64,000 nt of DNA. Origin: Acidobacteriota bacterium. GTDB taxonomy: Bacteria; Acidobacteriota; Blastocatellia; UBA7656. The translations under genes were made by a program, and so were the position numbers. The stretch spans positions 1-64,000 of the forward strand of contig JBBPIG010000016.1 of NCBI GenBank assembly GCA_038040445.1. The letters run 5' to 3'. Below, piece by piece: positions 34,036 to 43,666 of this stretch (its first letter is position 1; every line of letters starts with the position of its first letter). The notes under the pieces were generated by a model. That model saw only the letters and a list, made by a program, of their open reading frames with translations, did not search any database and was not told the DNA's origin.

Positions 34036-35961
34036 ATGGGAGAGAACAAAATGAACCTGAGCGACCTCCTCGAGACTCACCGCCGCGATCGTGAGCGGCT
34101 GGCCTGGGAAGGCACATTCAGAGACTACTTCGAGCTGGTGACTCAAAACCCAAATGCGTCGAAGCTCTCGCACGCGCGGATCTGCGACATGATCCTGGCC
34201 GCCGGCATGGAAAAGATCAACGAGGGATCGCGAGACGAAACCGTAAAATACAACTTCTTCAGCGATGAGCTTTTTGGCATCGAAAAGCCGATCTCAAAGA
34301 TCGTCGAATATTTCAAGTCGGCCGGCCAGCGCCTGGAAGTGCGCAAGCGGATTCTTCTGTTGATGGGGCCGGTGGGCGGCGGCAAGTCTACAATCGTAAC
34401 GATGTTAAAGCGGGGATTCGAAAAATGGTCGCGCACCGATGAGGGCGCGGTGTATGCAATCAAAGACTGCCCGATGCACGAAGAACCGCTGCATCTGATT
34501 CCGCCCGAGCTCCGCCGGGAGATCGAACGCCATTATGGTATCTACATCGAAGGCGAGTTGTGCCCCCAGTGCCGGTACAACCTCGAACACGTCTACCACG
34601 GGCGTCACGAAGACGTTCTGGTGCACCGCCTGGCTTTTTCCGAGAAGGATCGGATCGGCATCGGCACGTTTGCTCCGTCCGACCCGAAGTCTCAGGACAT
34701 CACCGAGCTGACCGGCTCGATTGACCTTTCCACCATCGGCGAAGTCGGCGTTGAATCCGACCCGCGCGCCTATAGGTTCGATGGGGAGCTGAACATTGCC
34801 AATCGCGGATTGATGGAGTTCGTCGAGATGCTGAAGGTTGACGAGAAATTCCTTTACAGCCTGCTCACCCTCAGCCAGGAACAGAACATCAAGACCGGGC
34901 GCTTCGCGATGATCTATGCAGACGAAGCGATCATCTCGCACACGAACGAGAATGAATACGTTGGGTTTGTCTCCAACCGGAAGAGCGAGGCCTTGCAGGA
35001 CCGAATCATAATGATCCGAGTTCCTTACAACTTGAAGGTCTCACAGGAGGAGCGCATCTACGATAAGTTGCTCAAGCAGTCCGACGCGCTGCGCAACATT
35101 CACATCGCGCCTAACGCGCTCAAGGTCGCGGCGATGTTTGCGGTGATGACCAGGCTGGAAGAACCGAAGAAGGCTAACATCGACATCGTCAAGAAGATGA
35201 AGCTGTACGACGGCGAAGACGTAGAGGGTTTCAAGTCGAAGGACGTGCGCGAGCTACAGGAAGACACCGTTCGCGAAGGAATGGACGGCATCAGCCCGCG
35301 TTACATCATCAACCGGCTCTCGGGCGCGCTGGTTCGCGACAACATCACCTGCATCAATCCGATCGATGCGTTGCGAGCGATCAAGGACGGCTTCGAGCAG
35401 CACACCGGCATCTCGGCTGAGCAGCGCGAGCGGTATCTGAACCTGGTATCGGTCGCCCGGCGCGAATACGACGACATTTCGAAGAACGACGTTCAGCGGG
35501 CGTTTGTCTATTCCTTCGAGGAGATGGCCAAGACTCTTTGCGATAACTACCTCGACAACGTCGAAGCCTATTGCAACAAGGAAAAGCTTAAGGACGCGAT
35601 AACCGAAGAAGAGATCGAGCCGGACGAGAGGCTTATGCGCTCGATCGAAGAGCAGATCGGGGTTAGTGAGAACGGGAAGAACACGTTCCGGCAAGAGATT
35701 CTGATACGAATCTCGAGCCACGCGCGAAAAGGCAAACCCTTCGAGTACAAGTCGCACGAGCGTTTGAAGGAAGCGATCGAGAAGAAAATCTTCTCCGATC
35801 TGAAGGACGTTGTGAAGATCACGACCTCGACTAAGACGCCCGACGCGGATCAGCTACGACGCATCAACGAGGTGATAGATAGGCTGGTGTCGCAGAACGG
35901 CTACTGCACGGTGTGCGCGAATGAGTTGCTGACTTACGTTGGGACGCTGCTGTCGCGGTGA
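34036..35961 (+). CDS. prkA: PrkA-type serine protein kinase (YeaG)
   Basis: A 641-residue protein with the AAA+ domain (Walker A LLMGPVGGGKSTIV near residue 112; Walker-B-like FAMIYADEAII) and the C-terminal PrkA kinase-like domain. CPQCRYNLEHVYHG is the zinc-finger-like family block. In Escherichia coli and Bacillus, PrkA/YeaG acts in starvation and sporulation control with YhbH/YeaH and SpoVR/YcgB; the ATP-dependent activity has been debated (kinase versus Lon-like protease). GGAGGG precedes the ATG. It opens the operon that includes DUF444 and SpoVR genes, here interrupted by two extra genes. Confidence 0.95.
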   Translation: MGENKMNLSDLLETHRRDRERLAWEGTFRDYFELVTQNPNASKLSHARICDMILAAGMEKINEGSRDETVKYNFFSDELFGIEKPISKIVEYFKSAGQRLEVRKRILLLMGPVGGGKSTIVTMLKRGFEKWSRTDEGAVYAIKDCPMHEEPLHLIPPELRREIERHYGIYIEGELCPQCRYNLEHVYHGRHEDVLVHRLAFSEKDRIGIGTFAPSDPKSQDITELTGSIDLSTIGEVGVESDPRAYRFDGELNIANRGLMEFVEMLKVDEKFLYSLLTLSQEQNIKTGRFAMIYADEAIISHTNENEYVGFVSNRKSEALQDRIIMIRVPYNLKVSQEERIYDKLLKQSDALRNIHIAPNALKVAAMFAVMTRLEEPKKANIDIVKKMKLYDGEDVEGFKSKDVRELQEDTVREGMDGISPRYIINRLSGALVRDNITCINPIDALRAIKDGFEQHTGISAEQRERYLNLVSVARREYDDISKNDVQRAFVYSFEEMAKTLCDNYLDNVEAYCNKEKLKDAITEEEIEPDERLMRSIEEQIGVSENGKNTFRQEILIRISSHARKGKPFEYKSHERLKEAIEKKIFSDLKDVVKITTSTKTPDADQLRRINEVIDRLVSQNGYCTVCANELLTYVGTLLSR

Positions 35962-36065
35962 GCAAGCGGGCCCGGTTAGCTTGAACTCGTGCGCATGGGC
36001 TAGTCTTCACCGCGCGCTCGCTGACGGGTAACGATGGGTTGTGACGGTTTCGAGGAGGACCCCTG

Positions 36066-36338
36066 ATGGATGACGTGAAGCGGAAAGGTTCGTTGCGTAT
36101 CATCAACTCTGACCAGTGCAGACCAATTGAAGAGTGGGAGCGGTTCTACCCCGATCTATGGTTGTTCATAGAAGTTACGCGCGAGGATGAGTGGGAGGTC
36201 TACGAAGGTAAGCTCGTGGCAACCGCTGAGGAGCCGATGGAGTTTGTCGAGCTTGGGAAGTCCTATAGTGATCGTGGAATAGTGAACCTAACCACCAGGG
36301 GCGTCTATACTGAGCCTCAACCGGCGTTCGTAGGTTGA
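36066..36338 (+). CDS. Small protein preceding a retropepsin-like gene
   Basis: A 90-residue acidic protein (KGSLRIINSDQCRPIEEW, FIEVTREDEWEVYEGKL) with a GAGGAGG site (36052-36058). It has no signal peptide or motif I recognise. Its TGA overlaps the ATG of the protease-like frame that follows, the pattern of a coupled two-gene module. It lies 105 bp after prkA and is probably read from the prkA promoter. An antitoxin or inhibitor role is speculation. Confidence 0.75.
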   Translation: MDDVKRKGSLRIINSDQCRPIEEWERFYPDLWLFIEVTREDEWEVYEGKLVATAEEPMEFVELGKSYSDRGIVNLTTRGVYTEPQPAFVG

Positions 36339-36715
36339 TGGGAAGAAGCTGGTTGCAATTTGATCCCCGACGCGCTCCGATCGTGAGTGTGCGAATCCAG
36401 CCTGACCGCTATCGGGGCTCTGATCGATACCGGTGCAGACGTGAGTCTCATTGCTCCTGAGTTGTCGCTGAGGTTGGGCTTACCGAGTATTGGGACTCAA
36501 GTCGTTGTAGCTCTCAGTGGCAATCGGCAGATTTTGCAAGCCGTTCAACTGCCACCGGTAGGTTTCGGCAACGTTGATCTTGATCCTGCCGAGCGGCTGT
36601 ATTTCAGGTTTCAAGGTTAGGCTTGCCGATTGAATTGATTCTGGGCGTGAATGCCTTTGTCGGGCATCGACTACAGTTTGATTTTATTGACGGTCGCATC
36701 TACATAGTTGAGTAA
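36338..36715 (+). pseudogene. Retropepsin-like aspartic protease, disrupted by two frameshifts
   Basis: ATG 36338 (overlapping the previous TGA) opens WLQFDPRRAPIVSVRIQP. The frame then shifts near 36400 to give IGALIDTGADVSLIAPELSL, which holds the Asp-Thr-Gly motif of single-domain aspartic proteases, and shifts back near 36600 to finish AVFQVSRLGLPIELILGVNA and a FDFIDGRIYIVE end. Start and stop share one frame (126 codons), so the two shifts compensate each other. The full product would be a normal ~125-residue retropepsin fold. Either the gene is inactivated, recoded, or the assembly has two indels. It ends 13 bp before yhbH. Confidence 0.8.
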
Positions 36716-36728
36716 GAGGCTCTCCATC

Positions 36729-37889
36729 ATGTCAGTCCAACGCAACGACTGGTCACTCCAACGCAAGGGTCAGATCGATCAGGATCGTCACAAGGAGCGA
36801 GTCCGCGATGCGATCAAGAAGAACCTCGGTTCGATAGTCTCGAACGAGTCGATCATCCTCTCCGACGGCAAGCGCGTTGTTAAGGTCCCGATTCGCTCGC
36901 TCGATGAATACAAGTTCCGTTTCGACTACCGCAAGAAGAAGCATGTCGGGACCGGCGATGGCAGCAGCAAAGTCGGCGACGTGATCGGGCACGAAGGGCA
37001 ACCCGGTCAAGGGTCGGGGCAGGGTCCCGGCGGCGATCAACCGGGCCAGGAGTACTACGAAGCTGAAGTAGACATAGACGAAATCGCAAAGCTCATCTTT
37101 GAAGACCTCCACCTGCCGTACCTCGAAGAAAAAGCCAAGCACGCGGTTCCCTCGAAGACCACCAAGTTCACTGAGATTCGCCGGTCGGGCATTCTGTCCA
37201 ATCTCGACAAGCGGCGCAGCATAATGGAAAACATCAAGCGCCAGGCGCGTGAAACCGGCAAGGCGCACATTGGGCCATTTAAGAAAGAAGATCTGCGCTA
37301 TAAGACCTGGGAAGAGCAGATGACTTACGAGTCGAACGCGGTCGTCATTGCGATGATGGACGTGAGCGGCTCGATGGGCGAATTTAAGAAGTACATTGCG
37401 CGCTCCTTCTACTTCTGGATGGTGCGTTTCCTGAAGACCAAGTACGACAACGTGAAGATAGTGTTCATAAGCCACCACACCGAAGCGAAAGAGGTCAGCG
37501 AAGAGCAATTCTTCACCCAGGGCGAATCAGGCGGGACGGTCGTTTCATCAGCCTACCGTTTGGCCCTCGACATAGTCGGCCAGCGCTTTCCGGCGCACGA
37601 TTGGAATATCTACCCGTTTCATTTTTCGGACGGCGACAACTACTACTCGGACAATGATGAGGCGGTGAAGCTCGCCGACGAGTTGATCGCAGCATGCAAT
37701 CTATTCGGCTATGGTGAGATCGGCGAGGAAGGCGCGTCGAGTTATCGCCGCTCTTCAGGTGCGCTGCTCTCGATCTTCAAAGACAGGCTGAGGAGTCAGA
37801 GCCGCTTCGTCGGTGTTCGCATCGACGACAAAGAGGACGTGTATCCTGCGTTGAAAGAGTTTTTCGGGAAGCGCGGAGAAGAAGCCTAG
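36729..37889 (+). CDS. yhbH: DUF444 (YhbH/YeaH) family protein
   Basis: A 386-residue DUF444 protein with a von-Willebrand-A-like metal site ([13 protein letters not shown]). It opens RDIKKN-type sequence [19 protein letters not shown] and has a Gly/Pro/Gln-rich segment at ~85-105. ATG 36729 follows AGAGG; an in-frame ATG seven codons earlier is possible. It is the constant partner of PrkA and SpoVR in starvation or sporulation regulons. It lies between the retropepsin remnant and spoVR. Confidence 0.94.
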   Translation: MSVQRNDWSLQRKGQIDQDRHKERVRDAIKKNLGSIVSNESIILSDGKRVVKVPIRSLDEYKFRFDYRKKKHVGTGDGSSKVGDVIGHEGQPGQGSGQGPGGDQPGQEYYEAEVDIDEIAKLIFEDLHLPYLEEKAKHAVPSKTTKFTEIRRSGILSNLDKRRSIMENIKRQARETGKAHIGPFKKEDLRYKTWEEQMTYESNAVVIAMMDVSGSMGEFKKYIARSFYFWMVRFLKTKYDNVKIVFISHHTEAKEVSEEQFFTQGESGGTVVSSAYRLALDIVGQRFPAHDWNIYPFHFSDGDNYYSDNDEAVKLADELIAACNLFGYGEIGEEGASSYRRSSGALLSIFKDRLRSQSRFVGVRIDDKEDVYPALKEFFGKRGEEA

Positions 37890-37892
37890 CCC

Positions 37893-37931
37893 ATTGCGGA
37901 TTGCCGATTGCGGATTGCGGATTGCGGATTG
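37893..37931 (+). repeat. Tandem ATTGCGG heptamer
   Basis: About five and a half copies of a 7-bp unit (ATTGCGG, one copy as ATTGCCG) fill the space between yhbH and spoVR. No ribosome site is visible between the array and the spoVR ATG. The unit occurs in other form in the hairpin at 12261-12350. Confidence 0.85.
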
Positions 37932-37936
37932 AGCCT

Positions 37937-39367
<1,431 letters not shown>

Positions 39368-39380
39368 GGCGCCTGATAAC

Positions 39381-39410
39381 TTGAATCTTCTTCATCCGCC
39401 CGCGTATTGT
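39381..39410 (+). promoter_or_regulatory. Possible promoter upstream of S1/P1 nuclease gene
   Basis: TTGAAT at 39381-39386 and TATTGT at 39405-39410 are 18 bp apart, each matching consensus at four of six positions. They lie about 40 bp before the start codon. Low-strength motif prediction. Confidence 0.3.
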
Positions 39411-39450
39411 TGATCCTGCCTTCGACTAAAAGAAATCTATGAGGGACCCA

Positions 39451-40353
39451 ATGCATCGTGTAAAGCTCGTCGGACTCATTTCTGTTTTCGCTGTAAGCCT
39501 GACTCTTACCAACGTGCCTCCAGCAAACGCGTGGGGCGAAGAGGGTCACCGCTACATCAACCGCGCAGCGGCCGAGCATATGCCCGAGGACATGCCGGCC
39601 TTCTTTCGCAGGGCCGCGGCGCGCCTTTCGTTTCTCGGCCCGGAGCCAGACCGCTGGCGCGACAACAAGGAGCTCTACAAGGCGCTGACTGAGGTCAACG
39701 GTCCTGACCACTTCATCGACATAGATAAACCTGAGAACTTCGAAGGGATCCCCAACGACCGCTATCTATATGCCGACTGGCTGCGAGCGAATGGAAAAGA
39801 TCCGAAGGATATAGGCTATTTGCCTTATTCGATCCTCGAAGGCTATCAGAAGGTTCAAGTATTGTTTCGCATGTGGCGCGAACCCCAGCACGCTTCGGAG
39901 CGCGATCAGATCGAGCAGAACATTATCTACTATGCCGGTGTGCTCGGGCACTATGTGGCGGATGGGTCGCAGCCACTTCACGCGACGATCCACTTCAACG
40001 GCTGGAGCACAAGCTCGAATCCTCAGCTCTTCACCCGCGAGCCGCTCCACTGGCGCTTCGAAGGAGAGTACGTAAAGGCGCAAATAAAGCCTGAAGACTT
40101 CAGCGGGTTGGTGAAAACGGCAACGAAGCTGGCCGACCCGTTCGCGGACATCGTGAAATACTTGATCGATTCTTACAATCACGTGCCGGACCTCTATCGA
40201 ATGGACAAGACGGTCCGCTGGGACGCGAATAATCGAAGCGCCGACTCAAAGAAATTTGTCGCGGAGCGGCTGGCGGCCGGCTCGCAGATGCTTGCGAACC
40301 TCTGGTACTCGGCGTACCTCGGTTCCGCCAGCAACAAGCCCGACAGCCGGTAG
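39451..40353 (+). CDS. Exported S1/P1-type nuclease / zinc phospholipase C family
   Basis: A 300-residue exported protein. ATG 39451 has GAGGG five bases before it, so it is preferred over ATG 39439. The signal peptide ends PPANA, exposing WGEEGHR: in the S1/P1 family the N-terminal Trp and this His coordinate zinc. Further ligand motifs are NGPDHFIDID and GVLGHYVADGSQPLHATIH (HxxxDxxxPLH-type). The three-zinc site cleaves single-stranded nucleic acid 3'-phosphates or phospholipids. It stands alone after the prkA operon. Confidence 0.92.
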   Translation: MHRVKLVGLISVFAVSLTLTNVPPANAWGEEGHRYINRAAAEHMPEDMPAFFRRAAARLSFLGPEPDRWRDNKELYKALTEVNGPDHFIDIDKPENFEGIPNDRYLYADWLRANGKDPKDIGYLPYSILEGYQKVQVLFRMWREPQHASERDQIEQNIIYYAGVLGHYVADGSQPLHATIHFNGWSTSSNPQLFTREPLHWRFEGEYVKAQIKPEDFSGLVKTATKLADPFADIVKYLIDSYNHVPDLYRMDKTVRWDANNRSADSKKFVAERLAAGSQMLANLWYSAYLGSASNKPDSR

Positions 40354-40676
40354 TTTCTTCCAAAAAAAGTTGGCAAAGCTGCAGGGCTGGGTCGTTCAAT
40401 CAATGGCGGAGGCGCTCAAGCCAGAGCACGGGCTGGAAACGTTAGCGATTTGAAATCTTGGGTAGCCTCCGCCGTTTACACTTTATCAAAAGCATTCGAG
40501 TCGCTTCAGAGTTGTCCCCGAGCGGCGATACAATTTGCATTCCATCTATCGAGTCGGTTTGGTTGGCGAACACGCTGGAGAACTATGGTCCGACATCGAC
40601 TTGAGGTTTTATCCTCGATGCTGCGTGGCTTAGAATCGGTGTTGCCGGCTCAGGGCAATCGAGGAGGCGGAGCACA
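40354..40676. other. Intergenic stretch with imperfect hairpin
   Basis: No convincing gene. A nine-base inverted pair (GGCGGAGGC 40405-40413, GCCTCCGCC 40465-40473) encloses a smaller CCAG/CTGG hairpin. An open frame 40450-40680 starting at TTG has non-coding-like composition; its stop overlaps the start of the next gene. Confidence 0.45.
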
Positions 40677-41450
40677 TTGATTAGGATTCAGTTAGGGAGG
40701 AAGCAGATCAGAACTCTCTATACTGTGGTTATTGTTTTGGACTTGCTTTTTCTGTTCATGAACACACCATTCATGAGTCTTCCGGTAGTCGAGGGTCAGC
40801 CGATGCGGCTCACTTCGATTGACTTCCTGAAACACCAATTTGATCTCAAGTACGAGCAAAACGTAGCGACCTGGTATTCAAGCGTGCTTCTCTTGTGCGC
40901 AGGCACGGTGGCTTTGCTCAACTGCTGGTTCGCTCCAGTGTCGTCGAAGTTCAAACGGGTACACCGCGTGGGATGGTTGTTGATGGCTTTCGTTCTGATC
41001 GCGCTTTCAATGGACGAGACGGCGACGATACACGAGATGCTGGCCCCTCTGTTCAACGCGATGAATGAGGGCAGCGGCCGCACGTCGTACAAAGTTGGAG
41101 CTGGCGATTGGATACCAATACTGCTGCCGCTGGTCATCGTTGTCGCCGCCGGTATGGCCGTCTTGTTCTCGTACCTTTTTCGAAGCTACAGGAAGATTCT
41201 GTTGCTGGCCTTTGGTGGGCTCTTATGCTGGATCGGTGCGATCTTCGCCGAATCGATCGAGGCAGGCTTGTGGCGTCTCAGTATGTCTCGGGTAACCGAA
41301 GGGTTTATAGAGGAGAGCTGCGAGATTATCGGGACAACGTGCCTCCTTATCGCCTTCACTGAATTCCTATGGCAGAGGCAATCGGCCAGCGAAGCTGCGC
41401 CCGGACAGAAGCCAAACGGAGGAGTTGGCAGTGGAATCAAAGCAGTCTAA
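40677..41450 (+). CDS. Membrane protein of unknown function
   Basis: A 257-residue integral membrane protein with about six helices, read from TTG with a strong GGAGG site upstream. A loop with acidic/His residues (MDETATIHEMLAPLFNAMNE) lies after helix 3, and FAESIEAGLWRLSMSRVTEG after helix 5. No family recognised. The LanC-like gene overlaps it by 20 bases, so the two are translationally coupled; the protein could anchor or export something for that enzyme. This partnership is inference. Confidence 0.82.
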   Translation: MIRIQLGRKQIRTLYTVVIVLDLLFLFMNTPFMSLPVVEGQPMRLTSIDFLKHQFDLKYEQNVATWYSSVLLLCAGTVALLNCWFAPVSSKFKRVHRVGWLLMAFVLIALSMDETATIHEMLAPLFNAMNEGSGRTSYKVGAGDWIPILLPLVIVVAAGMAVLFSYLFRSYRKILLLAFGGLLCWIGAIFAESIEAGLWRLSMSRVTEGFIEESCEIIGTTCLLIAFTEFLWQRQSASEAAPGQKPNGGVGSGIKAV

Positions 41451-42813
41451 AACAAGGCCAAGCCTTTTTGTGACTTTCATCCGAGAGATCCTATCGGTTA
41501 GGGCAGCGATGAAAATCCTTGCCTTGCTGTCGGTAACGGCGATTCTGGTTTCATCGACCGGCGCAGTCGATCGGCCGTACCATCAAGCTGCTCTTGAAGC
41601 CGCGCGTTGGATAGGGTCCTCCGCCATTCAAACAGAGCGAGGCACTGTCTGGCCTTCGGACCCTCGCGACGCTGGGTCCGTCAACGCAACGCTGTATGCC
41701 GGGACCCCAGGAGTGATCCTGTTCTTTATCGAAACCTACAGGTCCACCGGCGATCAAGCTTTTTTGAAAGACGCGCGCGCCGGCGCCGATCATCTGCTAG
41801 CTACATTTGCCGGCGAAAAGGAGTGCGGCCTGTACGTTGGCATCGCGGGAATCGGCTTCGCTCTGACTGAAACGTTCACCGCCACAGGAGACGCCAAGTA
41901 CCGCCAGGGCGCGCTGCAATGCGCGCGGTTGCTGGGCGAGCGAGCTACGAGAATCGGCAAAGGGATTGAGTGGAATGATACAACCGACATTGTCGCCGGC
42001 GGTGCCGGCATCGGCCTATTCTTGTTGTATGCAGCGCGAGAGCTGAACGAGCCGTCATTTCGCGATCTCGCCATCGAGGACGCCCGGAGGCTGATCGAAT
42101 TGGGACAGCCGGAGAAGAACGGAATGAAGTGGAAGATGACTCCAAGCTTTGCGCGTCTCATGCCCAACTTCTCGCACGGCACTGCAGGCATCGCATACTT
42201 TCTTGCCACAGTTTATCAAGAGACTAAGAAGAGCGAGTTCCTCGATGCCGCGCTTGCCGGAGCGAAGTATCTTCAAGCTGTCGCCAAGACTGACGATGAT
42301 GCCTGCCTGGTTTTCCACAACGAACCAGAAGGCAGGGACCGCTTCTACCTCGGCTGGTGTCATGGCCCGGTCGGCACGGCCCGGCTGTTTTATCGGCTCT
42401 ACCTGGTCACTGGTGATCGCGTCTGGATGGACTGGGTAAACAAGGCGGCGCGCGGCATACTGCGCAGCGGGATTCCTGAGAAGCAAACGCCTGGTTTCTG
42501 GAACAACGTCAGCCAATGTTGCGGCTCGGCGGGTGTGGCGGAATTCTTCCTAAGCTTGCATCGGATTACCCGCGATCCGGCTTATCTGGATTTCTCAAAG
42601 AGAGTCACCGGGCAGTTGCTTGCAAAGGCAACGCGTGATCGCGAAGGCATGAGATGGATTCAAGCAGAGCATCGAGTCAAGCCGGATCTCCTTGTCGCGC
42701 AGACCGGTTATATGCAGGGCGCGGCCGGTATTGGGATGTTACTTCTTCACCTCGACGGCTTTCACCGAGGCAAGAAAACGTCGACCAGGTTCCCAGACTC
42801 ACCCTTTGATTAA
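41431..42813 (+). CDS. Exported LanC-like cyclase-fold protein with CCG motif
   Basis: A 460-residue protein with the alpha/alpha-barrel of lanthionine synthetase C. Zinc-site motifs are GWCHG (Cys310) and QCCGSAG (Cys363, Cys364): the usual Cys-His is Cys-Cys, as in ProcM-type enzymes that bind zinc through three cysteines. Gly-rich repeats typical of the barrel include YAGTPGVILFF, YVGIAGIGFAL and SHGTAGIAYFL. GTG 41431 has GGAGG at good spacing; an alternative ATG is at 41509. Either way a hydrophobic signal-like segment (KILALLSVTAILVSS) precedes the barrel, so it is probably exported, which is unusual for LanC. No LanB/LanM or precursor gene is seen. Confidence 0.85.
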   Translation: MESKQSKTRPSLFVTFIREILSVRAAMKILALLSVTAILVSSTGAVDRPYHQAALEAARWIGSSAIQTERGTVWPSDPRDAGSVNATLYAGTPGVILFFIETYRSTGDQAFLKDARAGADHLLATFAGEKECGLYVGIAGIGFALTETFTATGDAKYRQGALQCARLLGERATRIGKGIEWNDTTDIVAGGAGIGLFLLYAARELNEPSFRDLAIEDARRLIELGQPEKNGMKWKMTPSFARLMPNFSHGTAGIAYFLATVYQETKKSEFLDAALAGAKYLQAVAKTDDDACLVFHNEPEGRDRFYLGWCHGPVGTARLFYRLYLVTGDRVWMDWVNKAARGILRSGIPEKQTPGFWNNVSQCCGSAGVAEFFLSLHRITRDPAYLDFSKRVTGQLLAKATRDREGMRWIQAEHRVKPDLLVAQTGYMQGAAGIGMLLLHLDGFHRGKKTSTRFPDSPFD

Positions 42814-42862
42814 ACATCGAATCCCTCTTCCGCCGTCCGCTCGCAGGCTGATTGATGAATTC

Positions 42863-43408
42863 ATGCCGGCCTACGATGTGAGCGAGTACCACGAGACAAC
42901 CGTTCGCGCGCCTGTTCAAAGAGTCTATGACGCGCTTCGGACTGCCGACCTCGGCAGCTCCCCGATAGTTCGCTTGCTGCTACGATTGCGCGAGTTGCCC
43001 GCGGTGTTCACAATCGGCGGGCCTAAGCGAAATCTGCAGCTCAACCTCGATGCGATCATAAGAGGTGGATTTGTCCTGTTGGGCGAGAACGCGCCGAACG
43101 AAATTGCGCTTGGGTTGGCTGGCCGCTTCTGGACATTGTCTGGAAGCAGGTGTCGATTGGACCGCGATGAGTTCCGAGCTTTCGATCTGCCTGGATACGC
43201 CAAGGCCGTTTGGAACTTTTCTCTTGTTGAAGAAGGCCCGGAAGTCACGAGGCTGGCGACCGAGACGAGAGTACGATGCCAGGATGACGCAAGCAGCCGA
43301 CGCTTCCGCGTGTATTGGGCTCTGATAGCTCCTTTCAGCGGGCTGATCCGCCGGGAGGTGTTGCGCGCGATTCGGAAGACCGCGGAGAGTTCAGAGTTCA
43401 AGCTTTAG
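42863..43408 (+). CDS. SRPBCC-like small-molecule-binding protein
   Basis: A 181-residue protein with the pattern of a START/SRPBCC fold (YHETTVRAPVQRVYDALRTA, then FRAFDLPGYAKAVWNFSLVEEG). Family relatives share a stretch just upstream (RRLIDEFMP), so translation may start earlier, for example TTG 42806 overlapping the LanC-like stop; no ribosome site decides. The final residues and the TAG stop (43406-43408) lie inside a 27-bp direct repeat shared with the tandem array that follows, so the array has redefined the C-terminus. Ligand unknown. Confidence 0.7.
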   Translation: MPAYDVSEYHETTVRAPVQRVYDALRTADLGSSPIVRLLLRLRELPAVFTIGGPKRNLQLNLDAIIRGGFVLLGENAPNEIALGLAGRFWTLSGSRCRLDRDEFRAFDLPGYAKAVWNFSLVEEGPEVTRLATETRVRCQDDASSRRFRVYWALIAPFSGLIRREVLRAIRKTAESSEFKL

Positions 43409-43626
43409 CTTGCCGTGGGTTCAGGGGTTCAGGGTTCAGGGGTTCAGGGTTCAGAGTTCAGGGTTCAGAGTTCAAGCTTTAGCTTGCCGGTTCAGTGTTC
43501 AGGGTTTCAGCCTTTAGCCTATCTTTGTCAGGTTCCGCAAGCTACAACTTGAGCTCTGAACCCTGAACCCTGAACCCAGAACTCTGAACCCGGAACTCTG
43601 AACTCTGAACCCGGAACTCTGAACCT
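43389..43626. repeat. GTTCAGG/GTTCAGA heptamer array with inverted half
   Basis: Forward-oriented heptamers GTTCAGG and GTTCAGA run from about 43419 to 43508; inverted copies (CCTGAAC, TCTGAAC) run from about 43549 to 43626, so the whole can fold back. A 27-bp segment containing AAGCTTTAGCTTGCCG occurs twice, at 43389-43415 and 43463-43489. The array overlaps the 3' end of the SRPBCC-like gene. Confidence 0.85.
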
Positions 43627-43628
43627 GC

Positions 43629-43657
43629 TTGATAGCCTCACAACGCCCCGTTAGACT
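43629..43657 (+). promoter_or_regulatory. Possible promoter giving a near-leaderless transcript
   Basis: TTGATA (43629-43634) and TAGACT (43652-43657) are 17 bp apart. A transcript would begin about 43664, three bases before the ATG at 43667, which has no ribosome site. Motif prediction only. Confidence 0.33.
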
Positions 43658-43666
43658 TTCCCCTCT

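Noticed and set aside
40450-40680. Possible RiPP precursor for the LanC-like enzyme (76 codons, TTG start)
   Set aside because: No leader/core pattern or Cys-Ser/Thr cluster, poor third-position bias and no ribosome site.
43419-43626. Regular short repeats considered as a CRISPR array
   Set aside because: The unit is 7 bp with no unique spacers, half of the copies are inverted, and there are no cas genes.
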